From RGIG1828 sp045546535 (GTDB lineage: Bacteria; Bacillota; Clostridia; UMGS1810): DNA of 15,889 nt. The first letter of the stretch is position 1; each line of letters opens with the position of its first letter. Positions 4,412 to 11,483 of the stretch are shown here, piece after piece. Location: contig JAZQDA010000188.1 of NCBI GenBank assembly GCA_045546535.1, positions 1 through 15,889 on the forward strand. The letters run 5' to 3'. The notes beneath the pieces were generated by a model that was not told where the DNA came from, searched no databases, and saw nothing but the letters and a program-made list of their open reading frames with translations. The translations under genes were made by a program, and so were the position numbers.

Positions 4412-5248
4412 ATGAAGTATGATGCCCTCGGCACGAGAATGAAGAAGTATGAGTATGTTTCAAGAACTCATCTTGTCAATCGTTGCCCTGTGATTATCCG
4501 CATTGATGGCAAGGCATTCCACACATTCACAAGAGGTTTTAAGAAACCATTCGATGAAGTCCTCGTAAAGTCTATGCAGGAAACAATGAAATACTTGTGC
4601 GAAAACATTCAAGGCTGCGTTCTGGGGTACACACAATCTGATGAAATTACTCTTGTCCTTGTGGATTACAAGAAGATTGACAGTTGTGCGTGGTTTGACT
4701 ACAACATCCAGAAGTGTGCGAGCATTTCCGCAAGTATGGCAACTCTGGCATTTAACAAATTCTTCAAGGAAAATGTTGAGAAATGGGTAAAAGAGACATT
4801 TCCCACAAACTATTTAGGACATTCGTGCAGAGAAGCAGATGAAACTCTTACTTATGATTTGAATTTAAGAGACAGATATTACACTGCAATCAGCAAGGGT
4901 GCAATGTTCGATTCCAGAGTATTCAACATTCCGAAAGAGGAAGTCACCAACTGTGTTCTGTGGAGACAGAATGATGCAACCAGAAATTCCATCGAAATGG
5001 TTGGTCACGCTAACTTCTCTCAAAACCAGTTGCACAAGAAGTCTTGCAACGAAATTCAGGATATGTTGATGCTCCAAAAGGGTATCAACTGGAACAATTT
5101 CCCGACACACCTTAAAAGAGGTAGTTGTTGCATCCGCAAGGTTGACGAGACAACCGGACGTAGTAAGTGGGTTATCGACACTGAAATCCCTATCTTCAAG
5201 GGAGACGGAAGAAAGTACATTGACGATTTAGTGTTTATCGGAGAGTAA
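4412..5248 (+). CDS. thg1: Thg1-family tRNA(His) guanylyltransferase / 3'-5' tRNA polymerase
   Basis: Thg1 enzymes add nucleotides in the 3'-5' direction to tRNA 5' ends: G-1 on tRNA-His in eukaryotes, and 5'-end repair by the bacterial, archaeal and phage Thg1-like proteins (TLPs). The 278-residue protein has the family's catalytic core: VIIRIDGKAFHTFTR around 27-41, with metal ligand Asp32 and the following Gly-Lys; YTQSDEITL around 73-81, with Asp77 and Glu78; and FDSRVFNIP near 190. Its length is normal for the family. The frame is open back to 4322, but that part runs through tRNA-Pro. ATG 4412 with AAAGGAGAG (4396-4404) is the real start. No tRNA-His gene is visible here, so tRNA 5' repair or editing is at least as likely as G-1 addition. 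A role on the permuted tRNAs is inference. Confidence 0.95.
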   Translation: MKYDALGTRMKKYEYVSRTHLVNRCPVIIRIDGKAFHTFTRGFKKPFDEVLVKSMQETMKYLCENIQGCVLGYTQSDEITLVLVDYKKIDSCAWFDYNIQKCASISASMATLAFNKFFKENVEKWVKETFPTNYLGHSCREADETLTYDLNLRDRYYTAISKGAMFDSRVFNIPKEEVTNCVLWRQNDATRNSIEMVGHANFSQNQLHKKSCNEIQDMLMLQKGINWNNFPTHLKRGSCCIRKVDETTGRSKWVIDTEIPIFKGDGRKYIDDLVFIGE

Positions 5249-5261
5249 TGCTGGAGGTAAT

Positions 5262-5516
5262 ATGGGCTATCGTGGAAGTCAAGAAAGAAACAGAAGATTA
5301 AAGAAACTTTGCGATGAGACCAAATATTCCTCACGTGGAGCAGGTGCTTTCTATGACGAGGACAAAGGCAGATATGTCAAATATTCTCCGAGAAGAAAGC
5401 CCGGACACACAAAATTTCTCCGCAGAGTTGCTAATCGCAAGGTTAGAAGAAACAAAGACTATTTAAGGAATGGTCAATACCGCAAGGTGTATGACTACTG
5501 GTGGGAGTTATTCTGA
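5262..5516 (+). CDS. Small basic protein, unknown function
   Basis: The 84 residues are strongly basic, with Arg/Lys clusters such as RRKPGHTKFLRRVANRKVRR, and end in YDYWWELF. The start ATG 5262 follows a good GGAGGT site (5253-5258), 13 nt after the Thg1 gene. There is no membrane segment and no Cys motif. The charge pattern suggests nucleic-acid binding, for example RNA, which would suit its place between Thg1 and Pth2. No family is recognised. Its TGA overlaps the ATG of the next gene (TGATG), so the two are translationally coupled. Confidence 0.8.
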   Translation: MGYRGSQERNRRLKKLCDETKYSSRGAGAFYDEDKGRYVKYSPRRKPGHTKFLRRVANRKVRRNKDYLRNGQYRKVYDYWWELF

Positions 5517-5941
5517 TGAGAAGATTATTTATAATGCGAAAAGATTTGAAGATGTCTCCCGGCAAACTTGCAGCACAAGTCTCTCACTGCGCCGAAGCAT
5601 ATTGGACGAGAGGACTTCGAGCAAATGCAAAACTCTTGGAAGATGGCTCGTATGAGATTAGAGGAACTATCTCAAAGGAAATCTTCGAGGGATATGTGAG
5701 CGGAACATTTACAAAGACGATTTGCCAAGCAAGAAATAAGAATCACTTGCTGAAGGCAAAAGAAATGGCTGACGAAATTGGTTTGATTGAGGGAGTGCAT
5801 TACGGTCTGATATATGACAAGTGCTTGACCGAATTGAAGCCGGAAGAAGATGATGGAACAACTCTCACCGGTATCTGGTTCTGTCCTTTGGCAGACGATA
5901 CCGCACATTACATAAGCAAGAAATACCATTTATATATGTGA
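5516..5941 (+). CDS. pth2: Peptidyl-tRNA hydrolase, Pth2 type
   Basis: Pth2 releases the peptide from peptidyl-tRNAs that drop off the ribosome, recycling the tRNA. It is the archaeal/eukaryotic form; most bacteria rely on unrelated Pth1. The 141-residue protein opens with the family signature RKDLKMSPGKLAAQVSH (residues 8-24), with Lys17, Gln21 and His24 in the usual places. It ends with TGIWFCPLADDTAHYISKKY, where the family has its last strand and helix. ATG 5516 overlaps the previous stop; an earlier in-frame GTG at 5501 would precede the signature by only a few extra residues and lies within the upstream gene. The gene sits in the tRNA/Thg1 module, which fits a job of keeping tRNAs available during infection. 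Confidence 0.92.
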   Translation: MRRLFIMRKDLKMSPGKLAAQVSHCAEAYWTRGLRANAKLLEDGSYEIRGTISKEIFEGYVSGTFTKTICQARNKNHLLKAKEMADEIGLIEGVHYGLIYDKCLTELKPEEDDGTTLTGIWFCPLADDTAHYISKKYHLYM

Positions 5942-6243
5942 TGAGCGAAGTACATAGTTTCATAAATCATTTTCACAAAGTCAGCCCGACAGATGATGTA
6001 ACAGAAGTCTTTACCTGTGGTTGCTGTTATTGGTTTGCTCACATTCTATGCAGTAGATTTGAAAATGCAAAGATGATGTATGACCCAATCATAAATCACT
6101 TTGTCGCACAAATCGGAGACAGACTATATGACATCACCGGAGATGTAACAGACAAATATAAAGTCGTTGAGTGGGAACACTTCGATGACGAACTTGAAAA
6201 GCAAAGAATCGTGGATTATTGCATTGCTTTTACAAAACAATAA
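5941..6243 (+). CDS. Hypothetical small protein with Cys-rich CGCCYW motif
   Basis: The 100-residue protein starts at ATG 5941, overlapping the Pth2 stop as TGATG. It contains EVFTCGCCYWFAHILCSRF (about 22-40), then YDPIINHF (47-54) and DRLYDITGDVT. The order Cys...Trp, His, Asp on short beta-like strands recalls small papain-like folds, but this is a pattern impression and no activity is claimed. It is coupled to Pth2 by the overlap. A 48-nt A/T-rich gap follows it. Confidence 0.8.
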   Translation: MSEVHSFINHFHKVSPTDDVTEVFTCGCCYWFAHILCSRFENAKMMYDPIINHFVAQIGDRLYDITGDVTDKYKVVEWEHFDDELEKQRIVDYCIAFTKQ

Positions 6244-6291
6244 AACACGCATTTTATTATTAAAATTTTACCAAAATAAGGAGTTTTTACG

Positions 6292-6972
6292 ATGGAAATG
6301 GGAAAAGAAATGGTAAAGCCCAATGAGAACGCAAAGGTAGGCTGTGCATCTACAAGCAGTATGTGCTATCCAGTACCGGCATTCGGGGGAGTTAAAATTG
6401 GCGATTTGGTTATTGGCAGAGATGGTTTCGCTTTTGGAGTGAAATACAATTCACCTGAAACTATGCCAAAGGAAGCCAATACCTATCTGTATGTTGATAA
6501 CGGTCAGGTAAGACTTGCCAACTATAAGGACGGTCAGCGAATCAGCGACATCGGCATTATGGAGAGCATTGCCGATATTCAGGTGTTGAATGAAAAGGTT
6601 GTTATGGTGACTTTCTCCGATGGAAAAGTTGAAAAGGCTGTTATTGATACATACGATACTTTTAACATTGAGCAGGGTATCGCAATCTGCATTATGAAGA
6701 AATCTTTCTCCAAGATTTCAAACGACAACGGCAGTTCTGTTTATAACAAACTCGTCGAGTATGGTCTGAAGGCTTACAATGACATCCTTGCTGCCGAGAC
6801 CAAGGCAGAAGCCGAGAAGCAGGAGAAGAACGCCAGAGCAAAGAGAAAGGCTGAAAAGGCACAGCGTAAGAGAGCAAGAAAGGCTGCTGAAAAGCGAGAA
6901 GCCGAAATCGAAATCCAGAAAGAAGCGTATCTCCGTGCAATGCGTGAACTCCATACGGTTGCAGCGAAATAA
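6292..6972 (+). CDS. Hypothetical protein with a charged coiled-coil C-terminus
   Basis: 226 residues. The N-terminal ~140 residues look globular and beta-rich (VKIGDLVIGRDGFAFGVKY, then two VxVTFSDGKVEKAVID-like strands). The last ~65 residues are an Ala/Lys/Glu/Arg-rich helix with little hydrophobic content beyond Ala, typical of a long single helix or coiled coil. The start ATG 6292 has AAGGAG (6278-6283) 8 nt upstream. No enzyme motif is seen. It could be a structural or nucleic-acid-associated phage protein. A strong hairpin terminator follows, so it is the last gene of its unit. Confidence 0.85.
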   Translation: MEMGKEMVKPNENAKVGCASTSSMCYPVPAFGGVKIGDLVIGRDGFAFGVKYNSPETMPKEANTYLYVDNGQVRLANYKDGQRISDIGIMESIADIQVLNEKVVMVTFSDGKVEKAVIDTYDTFNIEQGIAICIMKKSFSKISNDNGSSVYNKLVEYGLKAYNDILAAETKAEAEKQEKNARAKRKAEKAQRKRARKAAEKREAEIEIQKEAYLRAMRELHTVAAK

Positions 6973-6985
6973 CCAAGGCAATAGT

Positions 6986-7013
6986 AGGGAGTGGGAAACC
7001 GCTCCCTCATTTT
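6986..7013 (+). terminator. Rho-independent terminator
   Basis: AGGGAGTGG (6986-6994) pairs with CCGCTCCCT (6999-7007), including one T-G wobble, around a GAAA tetraloop; CATTTT follows. It lies 14 nt after the coiled-coil gene and separates it from the long operon starting at 7041. Confidence 0.8.
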
Positions 7014-7040
7014 GCTATTTACATAGAAAAGAGTGAGATT

Positions 7041-7211
7041 GTGAATATTTTGAGTTTTCTTCTTTTTGTAGGTGTCATTGCCCTTACGGTTTGGCTGATT
7101 TGCAAAACCAAGAAAGAGGATATGGGTTGTGACTTCGATTGTAAGAATTGTCCTTTCCCGCCTTGCACCAAAGAGGAAATTGAGAGAATGAAGAAAAAGA
7201 GGAACGAATAA
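7041..7211 (+). CDS. Small single-pass membrane protein with a Cys cluster
   Basis: A GTG-started ORF of 56 residues. The N-terminus (about 3-21, NILSFLLFVGVIALTVWLI) is a clear membrane helix. It is followed by KTKK, which favours an outside-N, inside-C topology, and then by Cys30, Cys34, Cys37 and Cys42, where a metal could bind, and a Lys/Glu-rich tail. The ribosome site (GAGTGAG near 7031) is moderate. Its TAA overlaps the next ATG (TAATG), which supports it as a real coupled gene. Function unknown. Confidence 0.7.
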   Translation: MNILSFLLFVGVIALTVWLICKTKKEDMGCDFDCKNCPFPPCTKEEIERMKKKRNE

Positions 7212-7972
7212 TGGCAGTGTGTATTACCGGTGACTGCCACGGCGAATTTAATAAGTTCTCCACAAAGAGATTTCCAGACCAAAAGGAATTAACAAAAGAT
7301 GATTTTGTTATTGTCTGTGGAGATTTCGGCTTGTGGCACGACTGTAAAGAAGAAAGATACAATCTTGATTGGTTAGCCAAAAAGACATTTACTTTGTTAT
7401 TCGTGGACGGTAATCACGAGAATTTTGACAGATTGAAGAATGAGTTCCCTGTTGTCGATTTCCACGGTGGTAAGGCTCACAAGATTAGAGACAATATTTA
7501 TCATCTGATGAGAGGATATGTATTTGACCTTTGTGGAAAGAAGTTTTTCGCATTCGGGGGTGCAAGCAGTCACGATATTCAAGATGGTATTTTGTATTTT
7601 GAGGATTACCCAGATACAAAGGCTCTGGTTAAGGATTATAACCGAAGAACCGAGCAAGGTCAGATGTTGCGAATTAACCGCCTGTCTTGGTGGAAACAAG
7701 AATTGCCTACACAGTACGAAATGCAGCGTGGCAGAGACAATTTGAAGAAAGTCGGCTATAAGGTTGATTTTGTGATTACACATAGTCCACCGAGGGAAGT
7801 GTGCTGCTGGTGCGGATATTATGATACCGATAAAATCATCTCTTATTTTGATAGATTGCTAAAAGCAGGATTATCTTTTAAAGAATGGTGGAGCGGTCAT
7901 TTGCACAAAAACCAATATAGCATTTATCGCAAGTACAATATTGTTTATCAGGACATAGTGAGAATAGTTTGA
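7211..7972 (+). CDS. Calcineurin-like metallophosphoesterase
   Basis: The five signature blocks of the metallophosphoesterase fold are all present in 253 residues: GDCHG (Asp8, His10), GDFG (Asp38), GNHE (Asn68, His69), THSPP (His191) and GHLH (His230, His232). These residues hold two metal ions and hydrolyse phosphoester bonds. The substrate cannot be read from sequence; phage relatives act as nucleotidases, phosphatases or nucleases. ATG 7211 overlaps the small membrane protein's stop. The homing-endonuclease-like gene follows, overlapping by 4 nt, and after it comes a second metallophosphoesterase with little similarity to this one. Confidence 0.93.
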   Translation: MAVCITGDCHGEFNKFSTKRFPDQKELTKDDFVIVCGDFGLWHDCKEERYNLDWLAKKTFTLLFVDGNHENFDRLKNEFPVVDFHGGKAHKIRDNIYHLMRGYVFDLCGKKFFAFGGASSHDIQDGILYFEDYPDTKALVKDYNRRTEQGQMLRINRLSWWKQELPTQYEMQRGRDNLKKVGYKVDFVITHSPPREVCCWCGYYDTDKIISYFDRLLKAGLSFKEWWSGHLHKNQYSIYRKYNIVYQDIVRIV

Positions 7973-8718
7973 AAAAGGCAGAAAGAATCGGAGAAAAGAA
8001 CATTAACCATCAAGGGTTAGAGATGGAAATAATTGATTATAAAGACAGAAGAAATATGGAAGTTAGATTTAGCGATGGATTTATTTTCCACGGAGCAAGT
8101 TATCATAATTTTCTAACAGGTAGTCTAACAAGTTTATTATTTCCAGATTTTCTCGGAGTTGGTTGTATTGGTGTCGGAGAATACAAGTCGAGAGAAAACA
8201 GGATTAAAACAACAGCATACATAAAATGGACTTCGATGCTAACACGGTGTTATAGCGACAAATATATAAAGCAGCAAAATTATAGTTCTTGTGTTGTTTG
8301 TGACGAATGGTTGAATTTTCAGAATTTTGCAAAGTGGCATTATGAAAATTACTATGAAATTGAAGATGACTGCCTTGAACTTGATAAAGACATTATTGAA
8401 AAAGGAAACAGAATATATAGTCCAGATAAGTGCATTTATGTACCACATAAATTAAACACAATATTGTGTAACAGACATAATGACAGAGGACAATGTTTAC
8501 TTGGAGTTACTAAAAAAGAAGGCAAATATATTGCTGCTTGTAGTATAGATGGCAAGTCTAAATACTTGGGTACGTTTGATAGTGAATACGAAGCATTTTT
8601 GGTTTACAAGGCTAAAAAAGAAAGTGAAATTAAGAGAGTGGCAGAACAATATAGAGGTAGAATACCAGACCACATTATCGAACTTATCAAAATGTATAAA
8701 GTAGAAATGACAGATTAG
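7969..8718 (+). CDS. HNH/AP2-domain homing-endonuclease-like protein
   Basis: 249 residues. The central part (about 105-163) has CVVCDEW, a WHYEN stretch, LDKDIIEKGNRIYSP and CIYVPHKLN. This is the pattern of phage HNH-type homing endonucleases that carry an AP2 DNA-binding domain. Residues ~175-228 (LLGVTKKEGKYIAACSIDGK, then YLGTFDSEYEA) are the AP2-like domain. The N-terminal KKAERIGEKNINHQGLEMEI resembles the start of such proteins, so I keep the TTG start at 7969, which overlaps the upstream TGA. ATG 8023 is the alternative. The gene is visibly A/T-richer than its neighbours and sits between two metallophosphoesterase genes, as a mobile gene would. No intron is evident, so it looks free-standing. 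Confidence 0.85.
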   Translation: MKKAERIGEKNINHQGLEMEIIDYKDRRNMEVRFSDGFIFHGASYHNFLTGSLTSLLFPDFLGVGCIGVGEYKSRENRIKTTAYIKWTSMLTRCYSDKYIKQQNYSSCVVCDEWLNFQNFAKWHYENYYEIEDDCLELDKDIIEKGNRIYSPDKCIYVPHKLNTILCNRHNDRGQCLLGVTKKEGKYIAACSIDGKSKYLGTFDSEYEAFLVYKAKKESEIKRVAEQYRGRIPDHIIELIKMYKVEMTD

Positions 8719-8731
8719 GGAGTGATAGATT

Positions 8732-9328
8732 ATGGAGAAAATGTTCTTTGTAGCAGATATTCACGCAGGACATAAGAACTGCCTTGCGTTTGATAATAGA
8801 CCATTCAAAACCATTGAGGAACACGATGAGGCAATTATCCGAAACTGGAATAACAGAGTTGGCATTGATGATGATGTTTGGATTCTCGGAGATTTCAGTT
8901 GGTACAACGCAACAAAGACTATCGAATTCTACAAGCGATTGAATGGCAATAAACATCTCTGCATCGGCAATCACGACAAGAAACTTTTGAGAAACAAAGA
9001 GGTTCGTGATTTGTTTGTGGAGATTGTGGATTATAAGGAAATTCAGATTTCCAAGGATTGTGGGATTGTTCTTTCACACTATCCTATTCCTTGTTTCAAC
9101 AATCACTATTACGGCTGGTATCATCTCTACGGTCACGTTCATAAGTCGTTTGAGTGGAATATGATGGAGAATGTCAAATTCCAGATGTCGGCTCTCTACG
9201 ACAAAGAGTGCCGGATGTATAACGTCGGTATTATGATTCCATATATGGAGTTTATGCCGAAAACACTTGAAGAAATTGTTGAAGCAGAAAAAGTTTATTC
9301 AGCATTGAGAGGGATTGTCAATGTCTAA
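8732..9328 (+). CDS. Metallophosphoesterase (second, YfcE/UDP-like small type)
   Basis: 198 residues with a full metal site: DIHAGH (Asp9, His11, His14), GDFSW (Asp54), GNHD (Asn80, His81, Asp82), SHYPI (His116) and GHVH (His135, His137). The compact layout, with little between the first and second blocks, is typical of small phage and bacterial phosphoesterases. Substrate is unknown. The start ATG 8732 follows an AGGGAGTG site about 13 nt after the endonuclease-like gene. The next gene starts inside its last codons. Confidence 0.92.
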   Translation: MEKMFFVADIHAGHKNCLAFDNRPFKTIEEHDEAIIRNWNNRVGIDDDVWILGDFSWYNATKTIEFYKRLNGNKHLCIGNHDKKLLRNKEVRDLFVEIVDYKEIQISKDCGIVLSHYPIPCFNNHYYGWYHLYGHVHKSFEWNMMENVKFQMSALYDKECRMYNVGIMIPYMEFMPKTLEEIVEAEKVYSALRGIVNV

Positions 9329-9650
9329 ATGTTTATATTGTCAAACTGAATTGCCTGAAGGTTATGGTATGGTCTGTTCTTCTTGTGAGAAAGACTTGCT
9401 GAACCATTCGGGGGATTGCAGAAAATGTTTACACTTTAACTACTGTACTGATAAGGGTAATCACGCTTATCGTGGTTGTGGTAAATATTTCATAGATAAA
9501 GATGAATATGTGAAAGTAGTAAGGTGCAAGGAATGCAGACATCGCAAAGAAGCATTTGACGGAAATCCTTGTTGTGGACGATTGCGTACATCAGTTCCTT
9601 ATGTTCGAGATGAAGATTTCTGTTCATATGGAGAAAGGGTTGGTAAATAA
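9321..9650 (+). CDS. Cys-rich putative zinc-binding protein
   Basis: 109 residues with repeated Cys pairs: CLYC near 5-8, CSSC near 20-23, CRKC near 33-36 and CKEC near 70-73, plus several single Cys. This suggests at least two zinc knuckles or a double zinc ribbon. The start ATG 9321 overlaps the phosphoesterase end and has GAGAGGG 7 nt upstream; a TTG at 9315 is less likely. Such short Cys-rich proteins are common in phage operons of Clostridia, with no defined role. Similar Cys-rich small genes follow. Confidence 0.8.
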   Translation: MSKCLYCQTELPEGYGMVCSSCEKDLLNHSGDCRKCLHFNYCTDKGNHAYRGCGKYFIDKDEYVKVVRCKECRHRKEAFDGNPCCGRLRTSVPYVRDEDFCSYGERVGK

Positions 9651-9652
9651 CA

Positions 9653-9802
9653 ATGTTAATTTGTACTTGTCCTATTGATGAGGATTGTCCTGCAACTGGC
9701 TCTGGTTGTGAGTGCTTTCCTTGGTGTGAAAATCTAAAAGATGACGGAACGGAGGATGACAATGATTTGCAGAGAATGCGGAGCAAAAATGTACTTGGAT
9801 GA
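9653..9802 (+). CDS. Very small Cys-rich ORF, 49 aa
   Basis: It starts at ATG 9653, two bases after the previous stop, and reads MLICTCPIDEDCPATGSGCE before CFPWC and an acidic tail. Six Cys in the first 25 residues match the style of its neighbours. The ribosome site is weak (AAGGG too far upstream), and its last 41 nt overlap the next gene in another frame, so it may be a small coupled gene or chance. Composition favours a real product. Confidence 0.45.
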   Translation: MLICTCPIDEDCPATGSGCECFPWCENLKDDGTEDDNDLQRMRSKNVLG

Positions 9803-9998
9803 CAAGGACTACAATTTCAAAGGAAATTATGATGACTATTGGAATTGTGAGGAATGTCAAACTTCGTGTATTGAAGAAGTTAGGTTCGGTCAGTCTTTTA
9901 GAGAAATCTGGCATTCAGAAAATAACAACGAGGTCAAGGACTACACCATAAAACATAAGATACAAACCAACGGAGAAAGGAGAAAGCCAAATGCTTAA
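9762..9998 (+). CDS. Small zinc-ribbon-like protein
   Basis: I place the start at ATG 9762, 6 nt after GGAGG (9751-9755); the in-frame ATG 9741 is upstream of that site. The 78-residue protein begins MICRECGAKMY and has CEEC further on, giving two CxxC pairs about 30 residues apart, a typical zinc ribbon. The rest is polar, ending HKIQTNGERRKPNA. Its stop overlaps the start of the next gene by 8 nt. Function unknown. Confidence 0.8.
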   Translation: MICRECGAKMYLDDKDYNFKGNYDDYWNCEECQTSCIEEVRFGQSFREIWHSENNNEVKDYTIKHKIQTNGERRKPNA

Positions 9999-10215
9999 CT
10001 TTATTATTGGCGCAGTGGTCGGGGGATTCGTAACTCTATTTTGTATGGCTCTGGTTTCTGCAAATAAGAGAGCAGAATGTGCGGAGTGTGATTATTACAA
10101 AAGCCGATTTATTTCTATTGTTGATATAATTAAACTCATTATCAGCAGATACCGCATTGATGAATTGACTGCTGATGATGCCATTCACCAAATTGAAAAT
10201 GAATTGAGGTTATAA
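9991..10215 (+). CDS. Small membrane-anchored protein
   Basis: 74 residues. The N-terminus MLNFIIGAVVGGFVTLFCMA is a glycine-containing membrane helix (about 2-22). CAECDYY and an amphipathic helical tail with RYRIDELTADDAIHQIENEL follow. AAAGGAG sits well upstream of ATG 9991. The protein probably sits in the inner face of the cell membrane. It is not a signal peptide by eye, since no clear cleavage site follows. Function unknown. Confidence 0.8.
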   Translation: MLNFIIGAVVGGFVTLFCMALVSANKRAECAECDYYKSRFISIVDIIKLIISRYRIDELTADDAIHQIENELRL

Positions 10216-10218
10216 TCT

Positions 10219-10407
10219 ATGTATGCAGATGCACATTCTTTAAGAGCAGCACCGAGAATCACAGGAGAGTTATACTTAACAAATACCATTGTTAATGGTC
10301 GTGTGCTTGTCAGATATAAAAGAGGTAATCTTGCCGCAGGATGGCTACCTATTAAACATCGCACAGTAAGGAGAGTGGTTATATGCCAACAGGTAACATT
10401 CAGTTAG
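10219..10407 (+). CDS. Hypothetical short protein, 62 aa
   Basis: It starts at ATG 10219, 3 nt after the previous stop, with GAGG about 10 nt upstream. The product is basic and beta-like (TGELYLTNTIVNGRVLVRYKRG), with no Cys or membrane segment. The last 25 nt overlap the next gene. It is short and not recognised, but the packing fits the operon, so it is probably real. Confidence 0.55.
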   Translation: MYADAHSLRAAPRITGELYLTNTIVNGRVLVRYKRGNLAAGWLPIKHRTVRRVVICQQVTFS

Positions 10408-10700
10408 GCAACGGAACAATCCTGTTTAATGGGTTAAGTGCCGGAGTTACTACAATTTCAGAAGCAGAGATAACCACCGAAGGTAATTTTGTAGAGAAAG
10501 ATTTTAAAGTTATCAACCTTTCAACACCGAGAGAAATAATGTTTGAAGGCACAATGAAAGTCCCGCTCAAATGGAAACTACGTTGGAAGTGGGACATATT
10601 TAGGGCTAAACTCTCCGCTTATAGAAAGTATAGAAAAACACTAAAACGCATTAAGGAATTATACAAGTTGGAGAGGAAGTTGAAAAATGAAAATTCTTGA
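10383..10700 (+). CDS. Hypothetical protein with a basic C-terminal helix
   Basis: 105 residues. The first ~60 are beta-like (MPTGNIQLGNGTILFNGLSA), and the last ~40 are a Lys/Arg-rich helix (around WKLRWKWDIFRAKLSAYRKY onward). AAGGAG lies about 9 nt before ATG 10383. The C-terminal helix could bind nucleic acid or membrane. No known family is recognised. Its last 14 nt overlap the next gene. Confidence 0.75.
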   Translation: MPTGNIQLGNGTILFNGLSAGVTTISEAEITTEGNFVEKDFKVINLSTPREIMFEGTMKVPLKWKLRWKWDIFRAKLSAYRKYRKTLKRIKELYKLERKLKNENS

Positions 10701-11088
10701 AAGTGTAAGACTTGCAATGCAAATCTTCCCAAACAGTTTTATAAACCACAACAATGAGATTATCCTTATTCCGAAATTCAATGTTTACACTTTACTTGAT
10801 GATGTGGAGACCGACGAGGATTTCAAGGTAAAACTCTGTGAGTGGTTAAGCCGGGATTGTTGCTGTGCTTTGAGATATTCCCATCAAAAGAGATTGAATA
10901 GATACTATCAAGAAAACACAGATAGGTTCAACCAAATTTGCGGTACTAACTTCACGGTTGAGCAGATGGATTTCATCTATACATATTTAGGTAATGGTGT
11001 TAAGCACGAACTTACGAGACAATTCGTGAGTGGTGGTTTTGACCTTGCTATTATCGAAAGATACTTACAGGAGAGGGAGAAAAAGTAA
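10687..11088 (+). CDS. Hypothetical protein, 133 aa
   Basis: It begins MKILESVRLAMQIFPNSFIN and has a CEWLSRDCCCALRYSH segment (about 51-66) and a helical C-terminal half (FNQICGTNFTVEQMDFIYTY, then GVKHELTRQF). GGAGAGGAAG precedes ATG 10687. It is an orphan to me. The four Cys within 12 residues are not spaced like a zinc ribbon. The stop overlaps the next ATG (TAATG), so the genes are coupled. Confidence 0.8.
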   Translation: MKILESVRLAMQIFPNSFINHNNEIILIPKFNVYTLLDDVETDEDFKVKLCEWLSRDCCCALRYSHQKRLNRYYQENTDRFNQICGTNFTVEQMDFIYTYLGNGVKHELTRQFVSGGFDLAIIERYLQEREKK

Positions 11089-11483
11089 TGAAATTATACG
11101 AGATTGAGGGTACTTTCAATTTTAAGAAATCAGTAGAGGATTATCCCTTTATTGGAGAGGTTTCTTGTGAGGTAGAGATTGGCAAAATTGTGGAGTACGA
11201 TGGCAGTTATTATTCTGCTTGTATTCTCGAACCTCATCATAATGCTGCCGGTGTTCGTAAGGTCGATGATTTGAACCTTGATATTGATGCCGAAACATAT
11301 GCAGAACCGAATGTGACTTGTCCTGTTTGCGGTCATTCCGATGATACAAGTTTTGAGTTGGATAATTCGGGAGATGACTATGAGTGTCCTCGCTGTGGTG
11401 CTATCTTGAAATATGAAAGAGAGATTACCGTGGAATACTCCACAAGTGTTGTTAAGTTACCGAAAGTGAGCAGAGATAAATGA
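11088..11483 (+). CDS. Hypothetical protein with a C-terminal zinc ribbon
   Basis: 131 residues. The N-terminal ~80 are beta-rich (EVSCEVEIGKIVEYDGSYYS). Then CPVCGHSD and, about 20 residues on, YECPRCGAIL form a CxxC...CxxC zinc ribbon (about 92-118), as seen in many nucleic-acid-associated proteins. The start overlaps the upstream stop (TAATG), and its TGA overlaps the ATG of the ASCH gene (ATGA), so three genes are coupled. Role unknown. Confidence 0.8.
   Translation: MKLYEIEGTFNFKKSVEDYPFIGEVSCEVEIGKIVEYDGSYYSACILEPHHNAAGVRKVDDLNLDIDAETYAEPNVTCPVCGHSDDTSFELDNSGDDYECPRCGAILKYEREITVEYSTSVVKLPKVSRDK

Noticed and set aside
6692..7010. Several ORFs on both strands over the coiled-coil region
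   Set aside because: They are shadows of the Lys/Ala/Glu-rich repeats of the real gene at 6292-6972.
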